Shown here one piece after another: positions 51,823-61,485 of a stretch of DNA of 64,000 nucleotides. The stretch lies in contig NZ_AUMT01000004.1 of the NCBI RefSeq assembly GCF_000430825.1, positions 186,001 through 250,000 of the forward strand, in the 5' to 3' direction. The notes under the pieces are model-generated. The model did not search any database, was not told where the DNA came from, and saw only the letters and a list, made by a program, of their open reading frames with translations. Each line of letters begins with the position of its first letter. Position 1 is the stretch's first letter. This stretch comes from Chryseobacterium daeguense DSM 19388. GTDB lineage: Bacteria > Bacteroidota > Bacteroidia > Flavobacteriales > Weeksellaceae. A program made the translations under genes and the position numbers.

Positions 51823-54511
51823 TTGAGTAGGGTTTAATTTCTTCTATAAAATTAATATCAGGGTTTAAAATTTCTTCAATTAAGCTCTTTACAGATTTCA
51901 TGGCATCATCAATATTTCCTTTCTCAAACTTCAAAGAAACAACGCCTTTTTTCGCTTCTGCAAAACTCCAAATACCTGTCTCTATCGGTAAACCCCAAAA
52001 TTCCGGTAAATTCTGCACAACATATTGATAAATACACAACTGCAAAGCCTGCTTACGGTCACTATTGTGGAAGTAATCATCAATATTATTCTCATCAATC
52101 TTTACTGTAAGATTTTTAATTTTCGCCGTTTTATAATCAATAATTCTCAGAGTTCCGTTTAATCTGTCAATCCTGTCAATAAATCCAAAGAAAGATATTT
52201 TATCCTGATCATCAAGGTAAAAATCTACATTTTCGAAGCGTTTTTCGATGTCAACAATTTCTAATTTATTTCCTTTTTTTACAATTTCAAGATCATGATT
52301 CAGTATAGTTTCAATTACTTTTTTTGCTATGGCTTTGTGAATGAAGTTCATCCCTTTTTCATAGAATTCAGGTTGATGTTTTAGCTTATCAATGGCCACT
52401 TCAATATATTGATCTATTGCTTTAATTGATTCTTTTAAATCGTTTTCTTTTAAGACTTTACCTTTTAATATTTCATAAACTTCTTGAAGAGTATAATGCA
52501 CAAGATTACCATAATTTTTGATTGATAATTCTTCTTCAATTTCATCCGTTTCAGAGGTATTCAATATCTTTGAAAGATAAAAATCAATAGGGTTATACAG
52601 GTAGCTTGTAAGGTGGGAAGCAGAGACCTTATCTTTCCATTTTGTAAGCCTGTCCATTACAATCTCAGTCTTGGAAATTTCGATGGGTTCAGTGATAATA
52701 GGATCAGAAGAATTCTCAATAATCAAATGCTCGATATTATGGGAGCTCTCCATTTCGATCTGCGTAATAAACCTGCTTTTTTCACCTGTATTGACACCCG
52801 AGCTCAAAGCATTAAACAACAAGTGAACATTCTTCGAATCCTGAATAAGACGATAGAAATGGTAAGCATAAATGCTGTCATTTTCCAAAAACGTATGAAG
52901 ATCAAAATACTTCCTTATATCAAACGGAATATATGTATTTTGGGAATTTCCTAAAGGCAGTTTTCCTTCATTTACAGATAGAAGAATAACATTTTCAAAA
53001 TTTAAAAGACGGGTTTCCAGCAGTCCCATAATTTGCAGACCGCGTAAAGGTTCACCCTGAAAATCAATACTTTCCGAATTAATATGTTGATTGATCAAAA
53101 TTTCAAGCGTCTCCATTTTGATCTCAAACTGATATGGAGTCAGTTGATTTTTGATAATCCTGAATGCATTCTCAAAATGAGAAATGTTTTCATACTGAAT
53201 ATCATCAATATCCAGCCATTTTATTTTTTTACAAAATTCAATTAATGAATCTAAATATTTTTCTGTAGAATCAGCTTTTTGAAGTAAATTATAATAAGTA
53301 AGATCACCCAAAAGTTCCTGCAACAATTTTCTTGAAATATAAACAATATTCCGCTCCTCAATTTTCGATTTGAAGTTGTTGATAACAGATTCATCCTCAG
53401 TAGATTTAGGCAGTTCTTCAAGAATTGGAAACAGATCCCGGTAATAGTAGGAAGATTTGTTTTTTTCCAATTGTTTCTGAAGATAAAAAAGCTGTTTTAC
53501 GGCATTTGAAAATGAAAGATTCTTCAAAGGGAAACCCATTGTAATATTGAGATTCGGGACACCATACATCACATCCAGACTGGCGGGAAGAAGATTTTCA
53601 TCCAGTAAAACAACAGCAGTATTGGAAAAGGTTTTATTTTCTATTTCCTTAAAGATTTCCGGTAAAATTTTCGTTTGGGTAATATTCCCGGAGACTTCGT
53701 AAACCTTAATATTTTTAGGCTGATTAAAATCGTCTTCTATCCATTGAAAAGCTCTATGATCATTAAATTCTTTCCACGTTTTATGATTTCTCAGGAATTT
53801 TCCTGCTTCCTGTCTTTCATCGTCAAAATAATAACGGTCTGCCTGAAAAAAACATTGCCCTTTATCCCACTGCAACAGGCTTCGTACCAATTGTTCCTCA
53901 ACCGGAGTAAAGGCATTGAACCCACAAAAAACAAAGTTTTCCTTTGTATTTTTAGCAAAATCTTTAATCTTCAGTTTTGCTTCTTCATGAATCATTCCGG
54001 AAGTTGCCCAGTTTTTTTCTTTCAGTCTGTTTTTTAAAACCGGAAGAAAAACATTCATATTTTTCCAAAAATTTAGGAATTTTTTTCTCGGACCATTATC
54101 ATCCTCACCTAAATCCTGCGCCCAATCCCGTATTCTTTCTTCATCAAACATATATTGAAGAACAATTTCATCCCCTTCCGAAAACTTCATCATATCATCC
54201 CAATCCTTCTGCAAAGTGGGAAACCATTTCAGGAAATCGGCAAAATCATCGTTAGGTATAAGATTCAGACTTTTATAAACGTCAAATGCAAAAAGCCATA
54301 AAGAAATCCCCTGAATCTCCTGTTTATCAGCAATTTTATCTATTAATTCTTCAATAGTAAAAAAATTGGGAAGAAATCCGGAATACTTATTTTCCTCCAG
54401 AATCTGACGGATGAATACGATAGGACGTTTGCCGGGAAGTACAAGATTAAACTCCGAAAGATCAGGGTTTTGTGTTAATAATTCATCGATGATTTTATTG
54501 AGGAATTTCAA
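51818..54511 (-). CDS. PD-(D/E)XK nuclease family protein, AddB-like
   Basis: An 897-residue DNA-repair protein. The C-terminal nuclease domain has the core GFIDRIDRLNG and IIDYKTAKI (the D and D-x-K of PD-(D/E)XK), preceded by YGNLVHYTLQEVYEIL. The N-terminal part resembles the inactive helicase-like region of AddB (LPGKRPIVFIRQILEENKYSGFLP). With an AddA helicase-nuclease, not in this window, it would process double-strand breaks for recombination. It is shorter than many AddB proteins, as is usual in Bacteroidota. Its ATG overlaps the stop of the upstream gene (ATGA), giving a coupled operon. Confidence 0.88.
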   Translation of the reverse strand: MKFLNKIIDELLTQNPDLSEFNLVLPGKRPIVFIRQILEENKYSGFLPNFFTIEELIDKIADKQEIQGISLWLFAFDVYKSLNLIPNDDFADFLKWFPTLQKDWDDMMKFSEGDEIVLQYMFDEERIRDWAQDLGEDDNGPRKKFLNFWKNMNVFLPVLKNRLKEKNWATSGMIHEEAKLKIKDFAKNTKENFVFCGFNAFTPVEEQLVRSLLQWDKGQCFFQADRYYFDDERQEAGKFLRNHKTWKEFNDHRAFQWIEDDFNQPKNIKVYEVSGNITQTKILPEIFKEIENKTFSNTAVVLLDENLLPASLDVMYGVPNLNITMGFPLKNLSFSNAVKQLFYLQKQLEKNKSSYYYRDLFPILEELPKSTEDESVINNFKSKIEERNIVYISRKLLQELLGDLTYYNLLQKADSTEKYLDSLIEFCKKIKWLDIDDIQYENISHFENAFRIIKNQLTPYQFEIKMETLEILINQHINSESIDFQGEPLRGLQIMGLLETRLLNFENVILLSVNEGKLPLGNSQNTYIPFDIRKYFDLHTFLENDSIYAYHFYRLIQDSKNVHLLFNALSSGVNTGEKSRFITQIEMESSHNIEHLIIENSSDPIITEPIEISKTEIVMDRLTKWKDKVSASHLTSYLYNPIDFYLSKILNTSETDEIEEELSIKNYGNLVHYTLQEVYEILKGKVLKENDLKESIKAIDQYIEVAIDKLKHQPEFYEKGMNFIHKAIAKKVIETILNHDLEIVKKGNKLEIVDIEKRFENVDFYLDDQDKISFFGFIDRIDRLNGTLRIIDYKTAKIKNLTVKIDENNIDDYFHNSDRKQALQLCIYQYVVQNLPEFWGLPIETGIWSFAEAKKGVVSLKFEKGNIDDAMKSVKSLIEEILNPDINFIEEIKPYSK

Positions 54512-55044
54512 GACTTTTTATAACTTTTATAGTTTTCTAATTCTTCAGCAATAATACGATTATATTCTGATTGTTTTTCTTCAACCATCCCATTTTTGGT
54601 ATCACCGTCGTATGCTCTCTGAAAGTCCTGATATTCTTTAAGAATTCGGTTATAAATAGATTTAAAATATTTATCAAAATCGGATGAAGTCTTGATTTTT
54701 TCCGAAATTTCTTTTCTTAATTTCCTTGCGAAAACTTCTGCCACATCAAAATGCTTTTGTTCATGCAGCAACACATAATCATTGATCCGCTTTACATCTT
54801 TCCATGATTTATCCTCATTAAAGACCGTTTCCACATTAATCTTTACCGGAGCTTTAGGGTTAGATGATTTTTCGTAAGAATAAATCCACCCACAGTTGGT
54901 GTAAGCCACCACATTATCACCGCCTTTGCGGTTTATTTTACTTTTAAAATTGCTCCAATTTAGTTTCGTATCCTCACTCCAATATATTTTCTGGCCAAAT
55001 AACACATTGGAAATCAGAAAACAAGCTGCAAATATCCATTTCAT
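54508..55044 (-). CDS. DUF922-like putative zinc-dependent peptidase
   Basis: A 178-residue exported protein with a short signal peptide (MKWIFAACFLISNVLFG). The zinc-binding HExxH motif is visible in YVLLHEQKHFDVAEVFARKL, and a basic NEDKSWKDVKRIND precedes it, as in DUF922 proteins described as Zn-dependent proteases. Activity is inferred only. It lies between a small lipoprotein gene (3 bp gap) and addB-like (4-bp overlap), but a functional link with DNA repair is not evident. Confidence 0.82.
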   Translation of the reverse strand: MKWIFAACFLISNVLFGQKIYWSEDTKLNWSNFKSKINRKGGDNVVAYTNCGWIYSYEKSSNPKAPVKINVETVFNEDKSWKDVKRINDYVLLHEQKHFDVAEVFARKLRKEISEKIKTSSDFDKYFKSIYNRILKEYQDFQRAYDGDTKNGMVEEKQSEYNRIIAEELENYKSYKKS

Positions 55045-55047
55045 TAT

Positions 55048-55455
55048 TTATTCAACTACAATTGTTTTTGTGATCCAGTTATTTCCGCCGTTCCAGAATT
55101 TAAAAGTATAAGTACCAACGTTTTGTGGACTAAAATTAATTTGATTGGCAGCAGTATAGCTTGTCTGCGTGCAAGGTCCGTTCGTAATATATTTATAGGC
55201 AGTTACCGTTCTTGTGGAAGCATCCGTGTGGATATAATCATATCCGTAAAACCCCTCACAATGAGACGGATATGTAGAATAAGTCTTAATACTCTGAACG
55301 CTGAAGACATCCATGGTATCATTAACGATTTTCACACTGTCAATCTTAATTTTGTCAATAGATTCTATCGTCTGATAGTCATCATCATCATTACATGAAG
55401 TGAAAAATAATCCTAAAACCAATGCAGAAAATCCAATATGGAAAAAACTTTTCAT
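55048..55455 (-). CDS. Small surface-type lipoprotein, unknown function
   Basis: A 135-residue lipoprotein with lipobox Cys21 followed by NDDDD, an acidic run of the kind that signals surface export in Flavobacteriia. The remaining sequence contains two cysteines (PSHCEGFYG, GPCTQTS) and a beta-rich C-terminus (VGTYTFKFWNGGNNWITKTIVV). I recognise no family. It starts the three-gene operon with the DUF922-like and AddB-like genes. Confidence 0.8.
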   Translation of the reverse strand: MKSFFHIGFSALVLGLFFTSCNDDDDYQTIESIDKIKIDSVKIVNDTMDVFSVQSIKTYSTYPSHCEGFYGYDYIHTDASTRTVTAYKYITNGPCTQTSYTAANQINFSPQNVGTYTFKFWNGGNNWITKTIVVE

Positions 55456-55515
55456 AACTACAACATTTTGATTATTAGTATAAATTTATCAAAAATATTC
55501 CTTAATTATGTTAAA

Positions 55516-56151
55516 TTAAGAATTAAAATTACCTTTTGATACATAGACAACTTTCTTTGTATCAAAAAATTCTTCATCAAAATAGTTTTTTAGATTAAAA
55601 ATTTCACATTTAAGACCGGCCAGCTCCTCTGCAAGATCTCCGCCTTTTAAATATAAAATTCCGTTATGTTTGGGATTAAACTGTTCTTTTTCAAATTTTC
55701 CTTTCAGCCATCTTAAAAATTCCGGCATTTGTGTTACAGCCCTGCTTACTACAAAATGAAACTTTTCCTTTAATTTCTCCGCTCTTCCGTGGATAGCAGT
55801 TACGTTTTTTAGGCCAACTCCTTCTGCTACAGCATTTACAACATTTATTTTTTTCCCGATAGAATCAATTAAAGTAAATTCTGAATCCGGAAATAAAATT
55901 GCCAGAGGAATTCCCGGGAAACCACCTCCGGTCCCGATATCCAGAACCTTCGTTCCAGGTGCAAATTCCATCACTTTTGCAATACCCAAAGAATGTAAAA
56001 TATGCTTCTCATATAATGATTCCATATCTTTTCTTGAGATTACGTTGATTTTTTCGTTCCATTCATTGTATAATTCTTCCAATTTATTGAACTGTTCAAC
56101 CTGGGTTTCTGTAAGATCAGGGAAATATTTTAATAGTAACGTTGTAGACAT
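55516..56151 (-). CDS. rsmG: 16S rRNA (guanine527-N7)-methyltransferase
   Basis: A 211-residue methyltransferase (GidB) that modifies G527 of 16S rRNA, a site linked to streptomycin sensitivity. The motifs are VLDIGTGGGFPGIPLAILFP (SAM site), LIDSIGKKINVVN and VSRAVTQMPEFLRWL. I place the start at 56151 (MSTTLL); a longer frame to 56172 adds seven residues. A TATTTTTG box is upstream on the minus strand (56177-56170). It has no operon partner. Confidence 0.96.
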   Translation of the reverse strand: MSTTLLLKYFPDLTETQVEQFNKLEELYNEWNEKINVISRKDMESLYEKHILHSLGIAKVMEFAPGTKVLDIGTGGGFPGIPLAILFPDSEFTLIDSIGKKINVVNAVAEGVGLKNVTAIHGRAEKLKEKFHFVVSRAVTQMPEFLRWLKGKFEKEQFNPKHNGILYLKGGDLAEELAGLKCEIFNLKNYFDEEFFDTKKVVYVSKGNFNS

Positions 56152-56373
56152 GTGAATTATTATAATCTGCAAAAATAAGTTTTTATTTCAAATTTTTAAG
56201 GCAAAAAACTGGAAGATGGGAGCCTGAGGGCGGAAGTTATGTACTTTGATAATATTTTAATAATAATAGTTCGCTTATTTCCAATTTCGACATCTTTTTT
56301 CTTGCAAAATCGTACCTGCAAAATTTCCCGAAGTGCTGTTTTTTTATATATTTGTTAAAATAGAAATAATTAA

Positions 56374-57567
56374 ATGGAGAAACTTTCAGACAGAGTAAAA
56401 AGACTTGGTTACTCACAAACTTTTGTAATGTCAAATAAGGCTAGAGAAATGAAAGCCAGCGGAATAGACGTCATCAGCCTTACTTTGGGCGAGCCGGATT
56501 TTGATGTTCCTGATAATATAAAGCAGGCAGCTTTTGATGCCATAAACGAAAACTACAGTCACTACTCTCCTGTTCCAGGATTCTTAGAGCTTCGAGAAGC
56601 AATTTCTTATAAACTTAAAAGAGATAATAATTTAGAATACAAACCTACACAAATTTGTGTATCAAACGGTGCAAAACAGGCCATTCTGAATGTACTGGCA
56701 GCGTTACTTAATGACGGAGACGAAGTAATTCTTCCAAATCCGTACTGGGTAAGCTATGACGAAATGGTGAAAATGATGGGAGGAACTTCTGTAATGCTTC
56801 CAACCTCGTATGTAACTGATTTTAAAATTACTGCCGAGCAACTGGAGGAAGCCATTACCGATAAAACTAAAGCTGTACTGTTCAGTTCGCCATGTAACCC
56901 TTCCGGTGGATATTATACTTATGATGAATTGAAATCTTTGGCAAAGGTTATTGCTAAATATCCTCAAGTAACCATAATTTCAGATGAAATCTACGAGTAT
57001 ATCAACTACGAAACACAAACAACTTCTATTGCACAATTCCCGGAAGTGTACGAGCAAACTGCGGTTATCAACGGTATGTCAAAAGCTTTTGCCATGACAG
57101 GCTGGAGAATCGGGTATTCCGCATGTCCGGAATGGCTGGCCAAGGCTTGTGAAAAAATTCAGGGGCAAATGACAAGCGGAGCCAATACAATGGCACAAAG
57201 AGCATCTATAACTGCTTTAAAAGCAGATCCTTCGGAATATAAATATATGATTGATGCCTTCAAAAAAAGAAGAGATCTGGTGTATGATTTAATCAAAGAA
57301 ATTCCCGGATTTAAGGTTTTGCTGCCAAAAGCTGCATTTTATTTTTTCCCGGATATTTCTCATTATATCGGTAAAACATTGGATGGAACAGAGATAAAAG
57401 ATTCTGATGATTTTGCCATGTTTTTATTGGAAAAAGCTCATGTAGGCTGCGTCGGCGGCGTTTCTTTCGGAAGCCCGGAATGTATCCGGTTTTCTTATGC
57501 AGCTTCTGAGGAAGATTTAATTGAGGCTATGAAAAGGATAAAAAATCTACTTGAAAAGTTTAATTAA
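56374..57567 (+). CDS. aspC: Aspartate aminotransferase, class I
   Basis: A 397-residue PLP enzyme. The PLP-binding lysine is in MSKAFAMTGWRIGY. The substrate/PLP contacts are in CVSNGAKQAILNVLAALLNDGDEV, LFSSPCNPSGG (Asn contacting PLP), SDEIYEYI and IRFSYAASEEDLIEA with the carboxylate-binding arginine. It is of the Ib subgroup, as in many Gram-negative and thermophilic bacteria. It exchanges aspartate/2-oxoglutarate for oxaloacetate/glutamate. The 45-bp gap to the M16 peptidase suggests a shared transcript. Confidence 0.95.
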   Translation: MEKLSDRVKRLGYSQTFVMSNKAREMKASGIDVISLTLGEPDFDVPDNIKQAAFDAINENYSHYSPVPGFLELREAISYKLKRDNNLEYKPTQICVSNGAKQAILNVLAALLNDGDEVILPNPYWVSYDEMVKMMGGTSVMLPTSYVTDFKITAEQLEEAITDKTKAVLFSSPCNPSGGYYTYDELKSLAKVIAKYPQVTIISDEIYEYINYETQTTSIAQFPEVYEQTAVINGMSKAFAMTGWRIGYSACPEWLAKACEKIQGQMTSGANTMAQRASITALKADPSEYKYMIDAFKKRRDLVYDLIKEIPGFKVLLPKAAFYFFPDISHYIGKTLDGTEIKDSDDFAMFLLEKAHVGCVGGVSFGSPECIRFSYAASEEDLIEAMKRIKNLLEKFN

Positions 57568-57612
57568 CTTTAAATAAATATTAATAACTAAACTCAATAA
57601 CAAACACTTACA

Positions 57613-60552
57613 ATGAATCTTTTAAAAAAAATTACAATTGTATCAAGCATTGCCGCTGCCAGTTTCTGCGGATATGCTTTTGGGCAGGATTTCCAGTGGA
57701 AAGAAGCGCAGTCAAACGGATATACTTATAAATATGTAACCAATGATCCTACTTCAGCGAGATATTATACTTTAAAAAACGGTTTGACGGTAATTTTGAG
57801 TCCGACTAAAAAAGACCCGAGAATTCAGACCTATATCGCCACAAAAGCAGGAAGCAAAACCGATCCGGCAGATCACACCGGTCTGGCGCATTATCTGGAA
57901 CACATGCTTTTCAAGGGTACAGACCAGTACGGATCAAAAGACTGGGCAAAAGAAAAGCCGTTGCTGGACCAGATTGATGCACTTTACGAAAAGTATAATC
58001 AAACAAAAGACGAGGCAAAAAGAAAGGAAATCTATAAAGAAATCGACAAAGTTTCCGGGGAAGCTTCCAAGTATGCCATCGCTAATGAATACGATAAAAT
58101 GATGTCCGGAATGGGTGCAGACGGAACCAATGCATTTACTTCTTTTGAGCAGACCGTCTACACGGAAGATATTCCCGCGAATGTGACGGATAAATTCCTT
58201 GCGGTACAGGCAGAAAGATTCAGACAGCCTGTTTTGAGGCTTTTCCATACAGAGCTTGAAGCAGTATATGAAGAAAAAAACCGTGGACTTGACAATGATC
58301 CGAGAAAAGTATACGAAGCCATGTTTGCTGCGATTTTCCCTAATAACAATTACGGAAAGCAGACAACAATCGGGACCATTGAGCACCTTAAAAATCCTTC
58401 GTTAAAAGCTATCAGAGAATATTTTAACAATTATTATGTTCCCAACAACATGGGTGTGATCATGTCCGGAGATTTTAATCCTGATGAAATGATCGCTAAA
58501 ATCGACAAGTCATTCTCTTATATGAAGTCGAAACCGGTTCCTGAATACAAAGTAGCTGCAGAACAGCCAATTACAGCCCCTGTCATCAGAGAAGTTTACG
58601 GACCTACCCCGGAAAACATTACCATCGGATTCAGATTTCCGGGAGCTACCACCAAGGATGCAAGAATGCTGAATCTTGTGGGAAGCCTCCTTACCAACGG
58701 ACAGGCCGGATTAATTGACCTTGATCTTGTAAAAAAGCAAAAACTATTGGGTGCGTATGCTTTTCCTTATGTTTTAAAAGATTATTCGGTGCTTTTTCTA
58801 CAGGGAAATCCTACGGAAGGGCAATCTCTGGATGATGTTAAAGCTTTGCTTCTGCAGGAAATTGATAAGTTGAAAAAAGGTGATTTTTCAGATGATCTTA
58901 TTCAGTCTATCGTAAATAATGAGAAGAAAAATGTGATTCAAAAATATGAAAAATACAGCTCCAGAGCAGAATCCTTAATGGATGAGTTCACTTCTGAGGT
59001 GGATCACAAAACACAGCTGGCTTATATTGATGAAATCTCCAAGCTTACCAAAAAAGACATCATGGATTTTGCATCGAAGTATCTTCAGGCTAATAATTAT
59101 GTAGCTGTTTACAAAAGAAAAGGCGAAGACAAAAATATCGTAAAGGTTGACAAGCCGGCCATTACACCGGTATCCGTGAACAGAGAAGATAATTCTCCAT
59201 TCCTTAAAAAGATTGACCAAATGCCGGAAAACCCCATCTCTCCTGTGTGGTTGGATTTCAATAAGGATATTGCTAAAAATAAATTAGGCAATGTAGATGT
59301 TTTGTCTGTAAAAAATACAGATAATGCTCTTTTCAGATTATATTATTATTTTGATTCAGGAAAATGGAATAATAAAATCCTTCCTCTGGCTGCAGAATAT
59401 CTTCAGTATTTAGGAACAAAGAATAAATCATCTGAAGATATCAGCAAAGAGTTTTATAAGCTGGCATCAAGCTTTAACGTAAGCGCAGGAAATGAGGAAA
59501 CGTATGTGTATCTGGAAGGCTTGAATGAAAATTTTGATAAAACAGCTGCTTTATTTGAAGATTTAATTAAAAACTGCCAGCCGGACCAAAAAGCACTGGA
59601 TGCTTACAAAGCCAGACTTAAAAAATCAAGGGCAAATGCTAAGCAAAACAAGTCGGCTATTATGTCGGGGCTTAGAAGCTATGCGCAATATGGCCCTCAA
59701 AATCCTTTCAATAATACGTTAAGCGATGCTGAACTGGATGCTTTAAAGGCAGAAGATCTTATTAATGTGCTTCATGATTTATTTAATTTTAAACATAAAG
59801 TATTGTATTACGGTCCAAAATCAGGAAATGAGCTGACTGCTTCACTTAGTCCGATTCACAAAGTTTCTGCATCACTGAAAGATATGCCTAAATCTAAAAC
59901 CTTTACGCAGATTCCTACGGACAAGAATAAAGTTCTGTTTGCCCATTATGACATGGTTCAGGCTGAAATCTTCTGGGTGAGAAACGGTGAGGCTTATAAT
60001 CCTTCCATTACTCCTACCGTAAGCCTGTTCAATAATTATTTCGGTGGTGGTATGGGTTCTGTGGTTTTCCAGACCATCAGGGAGTCTAAGGCACTGGCAT
60101 ACTCCACTTATTCTTATTTTTCTCTGCCGGGTAAAAAAGAAGAAAAAGACATGATTATGGCTTATGTAGGAACTCAGGCAGATAAATTCAATGAATCTAC
60201 AACTGCTATGAATGAGCTTTTAACGACTCTTCCAAAATCTGATCAATTGTTCGAAACAGCAAAAAGCGGATTGAAAAAATCTATTGCAGCCGAAAGAATT
60301 ACTCAGGACGGAATTATTTTCACCTATCTGAGAGCCCAAAAGCTTGGCAACAATATGGACATGAGAAAGAATGTCTATGAGCAGGCTCCAAAATTATCTT
60401 TTACAGATCTTAATAATTTTCATGATAAAGAAATGAAAGGTAAAAACTACACCTATTGTTTAGTAGCTTCTCAAGACAAAGTAAGTGAAGCCGATATGCA
60501 GAAACTCGGTGAAGTAAAAAAACTTAACCTTACCGAGATATTCGGTTACTAA
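57613..60552 (+). CDS. Two-repeat M16 family zinc metallopeptidase
   Basis: A 979-residue exported peptidase (signal peptide ending SFCGYAFGQ). The inverted zinc motif is H93-Y-L-E96-H97 in HTGLAHYLEHMLF, with the distal glutamate in LEAVYEEKNRGLDN. The second half (about 520-979) repeats the fold without a zinc motif, as is common in pitrilysin/PqqL-type proteins. Its substrate is probably a peptide in the periplasm. The gene follows the aminotransferase by 45 bp and ends in a terminator. Confidence 0.95.
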   Translation: MNLLKKITIVSSIAAASFCGYAFGQDFQWKEAQSNGYTYKYVTNDPTSARYYTLKNGLTVILSPTKKDPRIQTYIATKAGSKTDPADHTGLAHYLEHMLFKGTDQYGSKDWAKEKPLLDQIDALYEKYNQTKDEAKRKEIYKEIDKVSGEASKYAIANEYDKMMSGMGADGTNAFTSFEQTVYTEDIPANVTDKFLAVQAERFRQPVLRLFHTELEAVYEEKNRGLDNDPRKVYEAMFAAIFPNNNYGKQTTIGTIEHLKNPSLKAIREYFNNYYVPNNMGVIMSGDFNPDEMIAKIDKSFSYMKSKPVPEYKVAAEQPITAPVIREVYGPTPENITIGFRFPGATTKDARMLNLVGSLLTNGQAGLIDLDLVKKQKLLGAYAFPYVLKDYSVLFLQGNPTEGQSLDDVKALLLQEIDKLKKGDFSDDLIQSIVNNEKKNVIQKYEKYSSRAESLMDEFTSEVDHKTQLAYIDEISKLTKKDIMDFASKYLQANNYVAVYKRKGEDKNIVKVDKPAITPVSVNREDNSPFLKKIDQMPENPISPVWLDFNKDIAKNKLGNVDVLSVKNTDNALFRLYYYFDSGKWNNKILPLAAEYLQYLGTKNKSSEDISKEFYKLASSFNVSAGNEETYVYLEGLNENFDKTAALFEDLIKNCQPDQKALDAYKARLKKSRANAKQNKSAIMSGLRSYAQYGPQNPFNNTLSDAELDALKAEDLINVLHDLFNFKHKVLYYGPKSGNELTASLSPIHKVSASLKDMPKSKTFTQIPTDKNKVLFAHYDMVQAEIFWVRNGEAYNPSITPTVSLFNNYFGGGMGSVVFQTIRESKALAYSTYSYFSLPGKKEEKDMIMAYVGTQADKFNESTTAMNELLTTLPKSDQLFETAKSGLKKSIAAERITQDGIIFTYLRAQKLGNNMDMRKNVYEQAPKLSFTDLNNFHDKEMKGKNYTYCLVASQDKVSEADMQKLGEVKKLNLTEIFGY

Positions 60553-60558
60553 AATAAA

Positions 60559-60595
60559 GAAAGGCTGTTTCAATGTTGATTCAGCCTTTTTATTT
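60559..60595. terminator. Terminator between convergent genes
   Basis: An 8-bp stem (aaaggctg / cagccttt) with a 14-base loop is followed by TTATTTT, between the M16 peptidase (+) and the GLPGLI gene (-). Confidence 0.85.
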
Positions 60596-60607
60596 TAAAT
60601 TTAATTT

Positions 60608-61435
60608 TTAAGGATATTTAATTGCATCCGAAATTTCTATCGGATTATTATGTCTTTTAATAAATTCTTGCTTTTCTTTTGTCATCTGATTAATATTGGG
60701 CCTGTTCAATTCGCCGGAAGAACCTTCAATTAAGGCTCCATCATTGCGCATTTCCTTATAAGGATCATTATAACGGTCTAAACTTATTTTAGTAAATTCT
60801 TTTTTAGAAACATTAATTACATTCCAATCATTCAAAAAATAAATTTTACTCTGAGTCGATTTTTGTATTGAAATTAATTCAAATGTGTAATTTTTGTTTG
60901 AATCTTCTATAAACAATATAGCTCCAGGCAAACCTTCAAAAACGTATGGACCAAAATTTAAAGGAATATCTTTTGTAAACCATGCTACCCAGTTTCTTCC
61001 TTTATAGTTTAACTGAGCTTTTTGACATGTATAATTATTAATTTTCTTTGTTTCATTTATTATTTTCCAACTAAAATCATTTTTAACTTCATCTAATCTG
61101 TAAATAACAGTAGTCGGCGGAAAATTATACAGTTTACTTATACTCGATTTATCATTATTCTTAATAACCGAAAATTCAGCATCAAACATCGGTTGATAGA
61201 CTTCTTTTCCCGACTTCAGACCTTCACGGTATATAGAATCTCTTTTATAAAACTCATAAGTATAAAATGCTGACTTATCCTTATTTAATTCTAATACCAT
61301 ATTTTTTGATCTCGTCTTATTGTCACTGGAATCAGCTTTATAAGTTAACTTATAAATGACTTTATAGTTTTGAGAATAGGCCTCAAAACTTATTGAAATA
61401 AAAACGAATAAACAGAATCTAAATAAATTTTTCAT
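60608..61435 (-). CDS. GLPGLI family protein
   Basis: A 275-residue exported protein of a Bacteroidota family named after the GLPGLI motif, here GLPGAI in PYVFEGLPGAILFIED (about residue 170). The signal peptide is MKNLFRFCLFVFISISFEAYSQ; I place the start at 61435, with an alternative ATG at 61471 that would put nonhydrophobic residues ahead of the signal. YKVIYKLTYKAD and WVAWFTKDIPLNFGPYVF follow the family. It has no known function. The preceding small peptide gene (61486-61713) is 50 bp upstream on the same strand, so both may be one transcript. Confidence 0.93.
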   Translation of the reverse strand: MKNLFRFCLFVFISISFEAYSQNYKVIYKLTYKADSSDNKTRSKNMVLELNKDKSAFYTYEFYKRDSIYREGLKSGKEVYQPMFDAEFSVIKNNDKSSISKLYNFPPTTVIYRLDEVKNDFSWKIINETKKINNYTCQKAQLNYKGRNWVAWFTKDIPLNFGPYVFEGLPGAILFIEDSNKNYTFELISIQKSTQSKIYFLNDWNVINVSKKEFTKISLDRYNDPYKEMRNDGALIEGSSGELNRPNINQMTKEKQEFIKRHNNPIEISDAIKYP

Positions 61436-61485
61436 CTTTGATAAATTAAAAAGAATGGTACGAAAATTCATACCATTCTAAGTTT

